NCBI GenBank assembly: GCA_016202795.1
Contig: JACQNY010000056.1
Coordinates: forward strand, 1 to 6,434
Reading direction: 5' to 3'
DNA length: 6,434 bases
Origin: Candidatus Aenigmatarchaeota archaeon
GTDB taxonomy: Archaea; Aenigmatarchaeota; Aenigmatarchaeia; JACPZZ01
Numbering within the stretch: the stretch's first letter is position 1; every line of letters begins with the position of its first letter. The notes beneath the pieces are model-generated. The model searched no databases. It was not told the DNA's origin and saw only the letters and a program-made list of their open reading frames with translations. Shown piece by piece: positions 1 to 6,400 of the stretch. The position numbers were made by a program, and so were the translations under genes.

Positions 1-14
1 CTTCTAGCTAACCC

Positions 15-46
15 GAAACATACCGATACACTATACGGTATGTTTC
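15..46. repeat. Perfect 11-bp inverted repeat (hairpin) after the microprotein gene
   Basis: Arm gaaacataccg (15-25) and arm cggtatgtttc (36-46) are exact reverse complements around a 10-nt spacer (26-35). On the minus strand the hairpin begins 3 nt after the stop codon of the cysteine-tailed microprotein, so it would lie in that mRNA's 3' end. There is no oligo-T run after it, so a classical intrinsic terminator is not supported; a processing or stabilising 3' structure, or a mobile repeat, are alternatives. The stem has the same length as the outer stem of the 1631-1712 element and differs from it at two positions, both compensated in the other arm. The first nine bases of the window also match the right flank of that element (1709-1717), a weak match that may be chance. 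Confidence 0.75.
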
Positions 47-49
47 TAA

Positions 50-130
50 TTAACATCCACAGCCGCATCCGCAGCAGCCGGATTTCTTTTCCATAGATTT
101 TTTCGCCGCAACCATTTTCTTTACAGCCAT
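50..130 (-). CDS. Lysine-rich microprotein with five-cysteine C-terminal tail (26 aa)
   Basis: This short reading frame starts MAVKKMVAAKK and ends SGCCGCGCGC before a TAA stop. Residues 1-17 are basic and rich in Lys, Met and Ala, and the last eight residues contain five cysteines interleaved with glycine. Such a tail is the kind of thiolate cluster that could hold a metal ion (zinc, iron or copper), but I recognise no named family and the function is unknown. Gene support: a GTGAT Shine-Dalgarno sequence (134-138) sits exactly 3 nt before the ATG, the same arrangement as the 499-aa surface protein gene in this window. A TATA-like box lies about 35 nt upstream, the start is 45 nt after the UMP kinase stop, and a perfect hairpin begins 3 nt after its own stop. 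It could be read with the UMP kinase gene or from its own promoter. Doubt remains because very short frames also arise by chance. Confidence 0.6.
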   Translation of the reverse strand: MAVKKMVAAKKSMEKKSGCCGCGCGC

Positions 131-133
131 AAT

Positions 134-138
134 ATCAC
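134..138 (-). promoter_or_regulatory. Shine-Dalgarno sequence of the microprotein gene
   Basis: GTGAT on the minus strand followed by ATT and the ATG. It matches part of the archaeal consensus GGAGGTGATC and is the main evidence that the 26-aa frame is translated. Confidence 0.5.
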
Positions 139-161
139 TGAAGTTAGTTGTAGCGGTACGC

Positions 162-168
162 TAATAAA
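162..168 (-). promoter_or_regulatory. Possible TATA box for the microprotein gene
   Basis: TTTATTA on the minus strand, centred about 35 nt before the ATG. A start about 25 nt downstream of its centre (near 140) would give a leader of some 10 nt containing the GTGAT ribosome binding site. A second AT-rich candidate (TTTAAAG, about 175-181) overlaps the UMP kinase stop. Both are inferred by eye from the archaeal box A pattern. Confidence 0.3.
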
Positions 169-175
169 CCTTACT

Positions 176-862
176 TTAAACTACCCTCGTTCCCCTGAAC
201 GAATCCCCGATTATGGCTTTCTCCATGTTTTTCACGTCCGCGCCGTTAACGATAACCGTGGAAAACTGCGCGCGATGGATTATCATCGACGCGACCAAGT
301 CGATGACAGAGTATTGTTTCGCGCGCATTTTCGTTTTCGATATGATATCGACAAGTTCGTCCTTGCTCAGCTTTTCATATTTCACAGCATTCGGGTTTTT
401 AGCCGGGTCGTCAGAATAAATAAAATCAACATCCTTCGCAATCACAAGTCGCGAAGCGTCCAGATATTCGGCGATTTCGGCAGCGACCGCGTCCGTTGTC
501 TGTCCCGGAACAAGCCCGCCTACCACAACAACTTTGCCAGTCGCCTCAGCAGCAGTAACTTCTTCGAAATTTTTACATGGTTCCCTGTAGGCTAAATCGC
601 CTAACGACGCGATAAACAGCCGTGCATTGAGGCGCGCGACATCGATTCCTATTAAATCAAAATACGATTCATTGACGCCAAGCATGCGAGCAGCTTCTAT
701 GTAATTTTTCGCAGTCTCGCCGGCCCCGATGATAACAGTAAACTGGTATTTCGCGGAAAGGCGGCGAACCATCTCAGAAATTTCTTTCAAATATTTCGTA
801 TTAGGTCCGCCGTGGAATAAAAAAGAACCGCCCAATTTTATTACGACTTTTTTCTTGGGCAT
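176..862 (-). CDS. pyrH: Archaeal-type UMP kinase
   Basis: Amino acid kinase family protein that phosphorylates UMP to UDP with ATP in cytoplasmic pyrimidine nucleotide synthesis. Counting from the upstream ATG at 871 (231 aa): KLGGS glycine loop at 12-16, GAGETAKNY at 49-57, GIDVARLNARL at 75-85, PGQTTDAVAAEIAE at 122-135, the KDVDFIYSDDP motif at 146-156, SVIDLVAS at 188-195 and a final GTRVV. Order and spacing match archaeal UMP kinases of about 225 residues. The GAG in place of the usual GGG and PGQTT in place of PGHTT mark it as divergent; other kinases of the superfamily (isopentenyl phosphate kinase and similar) fit less well. I place the start at the second ATG (862), giving MPKKKVVIKLGG, because TGATC lies 3 nt before it. 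The ATG at 871 has no such site but could be used on a short-leader mRNA. The gene follows the toxin gene after a 112-121 nt gap and probably has its own promoter. Confidence 0.85.
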   Translation of the reverse strand: MPKKKVVIKLGGSFLFHGGPNTKYLKEISEMVRRLSAKYQFTVIIGAGETAKNYIEAARMLGVNESYFDLIGIDVARLNARLFIASLGDLAYREPCKNFEEVTAAEATGKVVVVGGLVPGQTTDAVAAEIAEYLDASRLVIAKDVDFIYSDDPAKNPNAVKYEKLSKDELVDIISKTKMRAKQYSVIDLVASMIIHRAQFSTVIVNGADVKNMEKAIIGDSFRGTRVV

Positions 863-910
863 CGCGATCATTTTTTATAGTGGTCTGGAATTAATAAGCG
901 TTCCGTGCCG

Positions 911-920
911 TTAATTTAAA
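911..920 (-). promoter_or_regulatory. Probable TATA box of the UMP kinase gene
   Basis: TTTAAATTAA on the minus strand, preceded by AAATC. Transcription would start some 25 nt downstream, near 890, giving a leader of roughly 20-30 nt. A second AT-rich candidate, TTATTAA (891-897), would start transcription at about 869, just ahead of the ATG at 862. The sequence does not decide between them. Confidence 0.4.
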
Positions 921-983
921 GATTTGCCATCAGAAACTAATGTCATTGATGACCCACGCAAGGTACAGTCTTAATAGTCAAAG

Positions 984-1238
984 TTAATAAACTTCTTTCC
1001 TGTGCTCAAATCTGAGCAGAATAATTCTGTCGCCGTTTATTTTATAAATTAGCCTGTACGGCTTTACACGAACGGCCCATTCACCCCTTAAATTATACCT
1101 CAACGGCTTTCCGGCATCTGGGTTTTCAATTATCTTTTTTATTTGCTTTTCCAACTTTTCCTTCACAAGCTTATCTTTGATTTTTCTAACGTCTTTCTCG
1201 AAGTTTTCAGTATGTACAATAAGCCTTATTTCTACCAT
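984..1238 (-). CDS. RelE/ParE-superfamily toxin
   Basis: An 84-residue protein of the size and pattern of RelE-type toxins. A basic N-terminal helical part (residues 12-38, many Lys and Glu) leads to NPDAGKPLRYNLRGEWAVRV (39-58), then YRLIYKI (61-67) and the closing HRKEVY (79-84), the characteristic ending of the family. RelE members cleave mRNA on the ribosome while ParE relatives inhibit gyrase; the sequence alone does not say which, although the Arg and Lys content and the HRKEVY end lean towards RelE. It lies immediately after an AbrB-type antitoxin gene, and its ATG overlaps the antitoxin stop (ATGGTAG, 7 nt shared), so translation is probably coupled. The region is visibly more AT-rich than the surface-protein genes, as is common for mobile toxin-antitoxin pairs. 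No truncation is seen. Confidence 0.85.
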   Translation of the reverse strand: MVEIRLIVHTENFEKDVRKIKDKLVKEKLEKQIKKIIENPDAGKPLRYNLRGEWAVRVKPYRLIYKINGDRIILLRFEHRKEVY

Positions 1239-1513
1239 TTTTTCAGCTCTCTGAAGAACGCGTCTCTAGAGCGGACTTTGTACCTGCCCCTCTCCACATC
1301 TTCCCACGCTTCTTCGACGAGCTTTAAAGTCGCCAAGTCTTCCGCCTTTATACCAGAGTCCAGTTTTTTCAGGACTATTATATCGCCTTTGGTCATAACA
1401 GCCATAACACTGCCTTCTTTGATATTCAACCTGTTCCTGACGTTGCTGGGTATGACCACCTGCCCCTTCGAGCTTATTTTTGTCAGCTCAGGAATCTCTA
1501 CAACTTTCTTCAT
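1232..1513 (-). CDS. AbrB/MazE-like antitoxin
   Basis: A 93-residue protein whose N-terminal half (about residues 9-50) is a swapped-hairpin AbrB DNA-binding domain, with the signature TKISSKGQVVIPSNVRNRL followed by a glycine turn and a hydrophobic strand (GDIIVLKKL). The C-terminal part (about 55-93) is charged and probably helical, ending in FFRELKKW; in such antitoxins this tail wraps around and neutralises the toxin. It is the first gene of the pair, as usual, and its last codons overlap the toxin start. Expected role: bind the toxin and repress the operon. Upstream lie a strong TATA box and a perfect palindrome. The ATG at 1513 is only 25 nt from the centre of the box and has no ribosome binding site, so the transcript is probably leaderless. 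Confidence 0.88.
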   Translation of the reverse strand: MKKVVEIPELTKISSKGQVVIPSNVRNRLNIKEGSVMAVMTKGDIIVLKKLDSGIKAEDLATLKLVEEAWEDVERGRYKVRSRDAFFRELKKW

Positions 1514-1517
1514 ACAG

Positions 1518-1532
1518 GTAAGATATTCTTAC
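1518..1532. promoter_or_regulatory. Candidate operator palindrome of the toxin-antitoxin operon
   Basis: gtaagatattcttac is a perfect inverted repeat of 6-bp arms around a 3-nt centre. It starts 5 bp upstream of the antitoxin ATG and abuts the TATA box, so a protein bound here would block transcription initiation. The AbrB-type antitoxin is the natural ligand, by analogy with other autoregulated pairs; binding is inferred. Confidence 0.5.
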
Positions 1533-1543
1533 TTATATTTATA
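1533..1543 (-). promoter_or_regulatory. TATA box of the toxin-antitoxin operon
   Basis: TATAAATATAA on the minus strand, centred about 25 nt before the A of the antitoxin ATG. That is the usual distance from an archaeal box A to the transcription start, so transcription should begin at or next to the start codon. Confidence 0.6.
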
Positions 1544-1630
1544 GGTTATTTTCAGACTAATCATACAGTACCGGTACGCTTCCATTGGTAAATTGACACC
1601 CGCCTGTGCGTGTGTTAGTTACATTAAACT

Positions 1631-1712
1631 GAAGCATATCGTATGCTGAATAGTTTGCTAAAGCAAACTATTTGAGAAAATCTATCGGATTTTCTCAATA
1701 TCGATATGCTTC
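1631..1712. repeat. 82-bp nested inverted-repeat element (three-way junction)
   Basis: The outer arms gaagcatatcg (1631-1641) and cgatatgcttc (1702-1712) are a perfect 11-bp inverted repeat. Inside are two further perfect hairpins: 1649-1672 (10-bp stem, loop taaa) and 1674-1696 (9-bp stem gagaaaatc/gattttctc, 5-nt loop). Together they fold into a compact three-way junction on either strand. The left arm can also fold on itself (agcata, tcg, tatgct at 1633-1647), giving a competing structure. On the minus strand the element begins 8 nt after the tRNA-Gln 3' end. It has no coding capacity. It may be a miniature mobile or REP-like repeat, or an RNA structure for 3' processing or termination; no oligo-T run or target duplication is clear. 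Confidence 0.75.
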
Positions 1713-1720
1713 TAGCTGAT

Positions 1721-1793
1721 TAGCCCCGGGCGGATTCGAACCGCCGTCAACGGATTCAGAGTCCGCCATCTTTGACCACTAGACCACGGGGCT
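1721..1793 (-). tRNA. tRNA-Gln (anticodon CTG)
   Basis: The minus strand gives a complete cloverleaf. The acceptor stem is AGCCCCG/CGGGGCT, the D-arm is GTCT/AGAT with one G-U pair, and the anticodon stem GCGGA/TCCGT carries the loop CTCTGAA (anticodon CTG, reading CAG). The T-arm is GGCGG/CCGCC with loop TTCGAAT. The first pair is A1-U72, typical of tRNA-Gln. The discriminator base is A, CCA is not encoded and there is no intron. No convincing TATA box lies at the expected distance upstream (a weak CTATAGC at about 1812-1818 is too close), so it may come from a longer transcript or a weak promoter. Confidence 0.95.
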
Positions 1794-1804
1794 GTTGCAA
1801 GCTG

Positions 1805-1825
1805 ACTCATGCTATAGGTATGAGT
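1805..1825. repeat. Short hairpin upstream of tRNA-Gln
   Basis: actcatgc (1805-1812) pairs with ggtatgagt-type arm 1818-1825 through eight base pairs, one of them G-U, around the loop tatag. It lies between the 499-aa surface gene and the tRNA, 11 nt upstream of the tRNA 5' end on the minus strand. It could mark the end of the surface operon transcript or a tRNA leader structure; neither is established. Confidence 0.4.
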
Positions 1826-1920
1826 TTAGTTATTGACCGAAACGGATTCATACTAACAAAACCTGTTTCTGGTTCTCAAACAAAGATTTCTAAACACAGA
1901 CTTAAGAATAAGTAAATTTA

Positions 1921-3420
1921 TTACCTGGGTTTTATCGCAGGCTGCCACGCCTGTTTTTTTCCGTAGTTCTGGCGGTAGTACCATACTAATCCGATAAGAA
2001 TGAGGAGGACAGCGCCCACGAAAGTAAGGTTGACCTTTTCACCCGGGCTTAACGTCGTAGTTGTGGCATTGCCCGGCAACGTCGTAGTTGGCGGCACATA
2101 AGCCTGCGTCGATTCGGCGAGTATTATAGGAGCAGCATACTCCGACACGACCGTGAACGCCCGTTCGTTTGTGCTGTATGTTATTACGTTTTCCGTGCCC
2201 GGTGTTATGCTGGAGTAGGTGAATAAATATTCCGGGTCGTCCTTGGTGACGTTTATCTTTGCGCCTGGCGCAGTGACGGTTATTTTCGAAGCGCTGTTCG
2301 CAAACGACTTTGGTATAACGTCCTTGACTATGAAATTATTAACCTGCTCAGTGCCGTTGTATTTCACTTTGAGCGAAACTGTGGATTTGAGGCCAACCGT
2401 ATCCACGTCTATAGTTCTGTTCGCCGATATTGTTTTCTGGACTTTCTCGGTTGTAACTGCGACAATGTTTTTAATTTCCGCGGACAGCTCTTTGCCCAGC
2501 GCAATCCTTAATCCTGTCTGTAGTTCTTCCTTGCTGTCTAACAGCGATTTTATCTCTTCGTTTTTTCTTTGGACAAGCTCTCTTACAACATTTTGTATTT
2601 CACGCCCCGGAGGGCCTTTTACCGTAGTTGTAGTCGTCGTGGTCGTTGTCGTCGTCCCGCCGGCCCCACTTGAGCCGCCCGCAGTCGTTGTCGCACTCGA
2701 ACTAGCTGTGGTGGTTGTGCCTTTTGTCAGCGTCCAAACTTTTGATTCTGTCGTGTCACCGAGCCTGATTATCGCGTGTCCTGCACCAGTGAACGAGCCT
2801 ATCGTTATGTTCCATGTAACTGATTTCGTTTCCCCTGCGGTAAGCGTTATCGTCTGCAACGCGGCCGCGCTGCCCAAAGACGTGTTGACAACGAACGTGT
2901 TTGATTTGTTCTGGTATAGCGTCAGGTTTCTTGTCTGCGACGAGCCCAATGAATTCTGTACGTTAATTGACATTCCAGTGTTGTTTCCTTCGTAAACCGT
3001 TCCCAGAGGATCCTCAGCAACTTCCATTGTTAAGCTTGACGGATTTACGTATTCAATTGTTGCCGAGCCGCTGCTCGAGCTCGCGCCGTTCGAATCAACA
3101 ACAGTAATGGAAAACGTGTACGTGTTCGCGGTGGAAGAGCTTATAGTAAATGTTTTTGTTGTTCCTGACGTACCTACGGTGAAAGGCGTTTCAACGCTGC
3201 TAACCGTTAGGCCGGACGGCGCGGACGAAACGGAAAATGAACTAATGGTCGCGGATCCGGAGTCTGTTGACATTGTGACGCTCACAGTTCTTGTGGTTCC
3301 TGTATCAACCGTTGTTGTATCGTAAGACGGGTCATTAACAGTAACCGCTGCGAATGCAGACGCAGTAATCATAATAGTCGACAGCGCCCAGAACAATGCG
3401 ATCTTGAAAGTTTTCATCAT
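1921..3420 (-). CDS. Membrane-anchored surface protein with Ig-like domains and poly-Thr stalk
   Basis: A 499-residue exported protein. Residues 1-24 are a signal peptide (basic start, hydrophobic core, cleavage after AFA). Residues 25-230 are Ser/Thr-rich beta strands that look like two Ig-like or cadherin-like domains, broken near 125. Residues 231-266 form a Ser/Thr/Gly linker ending in eleven threonines, followed by a charged helical stretch (about 270-325). A beta domain with NFIVKDVIPKSFANSA (about 345-435) resembles the C-terminal domains common in archaeal envelope proteins. A Pro/Thr spacer (436-459), one transmembrane helix (about 464-482) and a basic cytoplasmic tail follow. About ten N-glycosylation sequons are present. 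It is 4 nt downstream of, and translationally linked to, the large secreted protein, so it may anchor or assemble with it. The exact role is not recognisable. Confidence 0.8.
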   Translation of the reverse strand: MMKTFKIALFWALSTIMITASAFAAVTVNDPSYDTTTVDTGTTRTVSVTMSTDSGSATISSFSVSSAPSGLTVSSVETPFTVGTSGTTKTFTISSSTANTYTFSITVVDSNGASSSSGSATIEYVNPSSLTMEVAEDPLGTVYEGNNTGMSINVQNSLGSSQTRNLTLYQNKSNTFVVNTSLGSAAALQTITLTAGETKSVTWNITIGSFTGAGHAIIRLGDTTESKVWTLTKGTTTTASSSATTTAGGSSGAGGTTTTTTTTTTTVKGPPGREIQNVVRELVQRKNEEIKSLLDSKEELQTGLRIALGKELSAEIKNIVAVTTEKVQKTISANRTIDVDTVGLKSTVSLKVKYNGTEQVNNFIVKDVIPKSFANSASKITVTAPGAKINVTKDDPEYLFTYSSITPGTENVITYSTNERAFTVVSEYAAPIILAESTQAYVPPTTTLPGNATTTTLSPGEKVNLTFVGAVLLILIGLVWYYRQNYGKKQAWQPAIKPR

Positions 3421-3423
3421 TTA

Positions 3424-3428
3424 ATCAC
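3424..3428 (-). promoter_or_regulatory. Ribosome binding site overlapping the upstream stop codon
   Basis: On the minus strand GTGAT is followed by TAA and the ATG of the 499-aa protein. The TGA inside it is the stop codon of the large surface protein gene. This decides the start at 3420 over the second ATG at 3417 and implies coupled translation of the two genes. Confidence 0.55.
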
Positions 3429-6400
3429 TGTCCGAACCCGAAATTTTTACTTCCCCCGCTCAAAAATTCTATCGGGCCAGCAAACATGTCTTCCTGTACA
3501 CCCGTGGATGCGCCGGCCGTGTTTAACTCGGTGGAGGTTCCGACAACTTCGCTCCTTCCGGCAGACCACGACCCGCTTTGTGGAAGTATTTCCGTCAACA
3601 AACAGCCGTCGTAAATTGATGCCGAAGTTTCATTTGGTAAGTGTATCGCATCGCCGTGTGTTAAGTTGTAAACGGTTATGTTCGCTGTTTGTGATGAAGA
3701 CAATTTGCCCTGCATCCAGTTGTTGTACTTTAACGCGAACGATGCGTTCTTAGCTTGGTTGGAGAACGTAGACGCACACAATCTGATTCCGTGCGGCTGC
3801 GTCGCCGACGCAACAGTCGCCCATGGTATTGACGGCGAGGATTCGTAGAAGTTTAATATCGCGTGCGTGTTGTTGATGTACCAATCTGTCAGGCCGAGAG
3901 TTACGAACGATCCGAAACTCAACGCTTTATTTGCGTCCGACGAAGACACGGACATTGTCGGGTAGTTGAACGCAACGCCTGAAGAACCCGCCCCGCATCC
4001 TACAGAAGGACTAATTAACTCGTTTGTCACCTGGCTTCTTGCCCCAGTGCTCGCAGCACATTGGCCGGAGTTAGAAAACACATCGTCATCATCCATGTAC
4101 AAAATTGTCAAATTGCCTCTGACATAACTTGGTGTGGTAAGATCTTGTGTTGTCGCATTAGTCACAACAAAATAGAATGTCGACAGCACGCCGTCTCTTA
4201 CAAACTGGTTCGACGCAGTTTCTGTGAATGACCCGTTGAAGAATAAAATAGGCGACGGAACAAATCCGAACCCTGAAGTCATGTTGTCGCCAACCGTTGC
4301 ATTAAACGTTGTAATGTTCGCTTTCAATATTATCCTCTTCGAAGTATTTGGAACAAGCTGCACGAATGTTCCCATCGCGTTGAACGAGCGCACGTTGAAG
4401 TTTATAGAGTTCTTGAACGTTGATTTTTCTGCGGGCGTGGAGTTAACTTTCCAGAACGCCATGAACCTGCCATTCTTGGTTACGTTTAACGGTATGAACA
4501 CAAGTCCGTCCGCATTCGTAGCGTTGCCCTCAAAGTCCGTCCAGTTGCCTGTACTGTTTTGAGTATTAGACGCGGTATTGTTATAGTCGTACGGGAATAC
4601 CGGCAATTTGCTCTTTATCCCGAACCCTTCCGTGTTCATTTCCGCCACATCGGTTATGTTGAACCAGCGGCTCGGCAATCTTGTCGCTGTCGAAGCCTGC
4701 CCGTCGCTTCCTAGGAACGCAACCATAGGCAGCCATATCTGCTCGCGTATCCTGTGGCTTCCGCCGAACGCGAAATTGCTGCTTACGGTTGTTGATGACA
4801 GTGTCGTAACGTTAATGAATCTTACAAAAGGCGCGCCGTCAACAGCCCAGAGATATGTCTTGAACCCACTTCGCGGATCAATTTTTTGTGTCGGTAAAAT
4901 TCTTGTTATATTAGTCACATTTAACGTGGCGCTAAGCGTCCTGTTGCCGAGGAACACCAACGAATGCGTCTCGTTCCCGACAACCATGATGTTCATAGTT
5001 GTGTAATTTGTAGAAGACGCAAAGCCTCCAGAGTATTTTGTGTCCAGCGTCGGACCAGTGCACACAAGCGTTGAAAATCCCATTTGCGATGTTGTTATAC
5101 TAAGGTATGTGCTGTTAATGAAAGTCCAGTTGTTCAATGACCAGCCGTCTGTTGTTCCCATTTGTTCGTGCATTCCGGTGATCCAGTTTTGGTGGTAGAA
5201 GAACGCCGGCGAACAATGCCCAGACGGAGCGGACCATTGTTCAATGGGCGCCATGCCTACAGTCAAACCTTTCACAGTTAGGAAAATGAAGTCTTCGCTC
5301 GTTTCTGCCGGTGAAATGCCCCCGTTTGTCGCGGTTATAATTCCTCCGTATTGGGCGGATTTTAACGTGGACGGTATGAAAAAGTCGAACGTGGCGTTTT
5401 CAATGTTAGATAGCGGGTTGTACGCTCCGGCTATGCTTGTGTTCCATACAACGTTGGTAGCGTTATACTTCTTTCCGCTTGCAAAATCAATGAGCTCAAT
5501 CACAATACGCGACAAGTTCACGACGCTGTTCGGGGGCAAGTCCGCAAATAACCTAGTCCCATTAACCCATCCGCCCGGCTGGAACGTGCTCATCATATTA
5601 GTTGGGTTCATAAACCAGTCTGTCCACATGTCAAATGCTGCGATCTTGAATCCGGAGTTGGACGAGGTTCCGCACCCGCCTGAATAACCTTTTGTCGCTG
5701 TCGAAGCGTTGTCGCAGATTTTTATTCTCAACTCAAAGAATCCGTTTGGCCATTTTGTAAGGGTCTTGCCGGCAGAACTGAAATACGAAGGATGCAGGTA
5801 CAACGTGCCCTTAGCCAGTCCGCTGCTGTTCGTTAAGTTTACAATAATCGGGTTTATCGCTGTTAAAACAGTAGCCCCGGTAGACGGGTTCATGTTTATC
5901 AACGCAACAACACTCATATTGCCGCCAACCACGACGCGCGATGAGTTTGCAGTGTATGACGGATCCTGTATTATGACTGTTATATTCGAAGTCGGCGAGA
6001 ACGAAAATCTTTGTTGATCTAAACTATTGTACGTGCTTGGCGTCATAGACATTGATTCGCAGCTGAACCCGGCCGGCACCTGGTCCGTCTTATCCTGGAA
6101 CGACACGTTGAACAACATGAAATGGAAACCCGAATACGTACAAGCATTGGAGAACGTCACGTTGATCTTTGCCTGACCTGATGAATCGGTTAAACCTTTT
6201 GTCACTGTTAGACACGATGTAACATCAGAGCCGGCTAGTTCGTCCTTTGCGGAAAGTATGGATACGAATGACACAGAGCTTGCGGGCATGAACGTTTTTG
6301 CGTCGAAAACCATGACATTGAATTCTGTTGTTCCAGAGCAGTCCATTGACATGCCGCCGCCCATCCCGCCTTTTGACGATCCGCCGCCTTCGCCGCTGCC

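Noticed and set aside
1..9. cttctagct repeated at 1709-1717, suggesting another copy of the palindromic element cut by the window edge
   Set aside because: A nine-base match between intergenic stretches is not significant alone; sequence to the left of the window would decide it.
942..1012. Possible box C/D sRNA (TGATGA near 947, CTGA near 1009)
   Set aside because: The C box lacks the leading purine, no internal C'/D' boxes are seen, and the span runs into the toxin coding region.
150..1580. Near-identical 13-mers gtagcggtacgct (150-162) and gtaccggtacgct (1568-1580), the latter including the palindrome gtaccggtac
   Set aside because: Twelve of 13 matching bases are expected by chance several times in a window of this size, and the two sites have different positions relative to their genes.
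1721..1793. Possible attachment site duplication of the tRNA-Gln 3' end
   Set aside because: No second copy of the T-arm or acceptor sequence is present in the window, and no integrase gene is seen.
2219..2995. 258-codon open frame on the plus strand
   Set aside because: It is antisense to the 499-aa surface protein. Its long valine run is just the reverse of the poly-Thr codons, and it has no recognisable domain or ribosome site.
5244..5687. Plus-strand open frames opposite the large surface gene (also near 3508, 4224, 4608 and 5709)
   Set aside because: They are shadows of a long, well-supported minus-strand gene with export and glycosylation features. None shows a domain or signal of its own.
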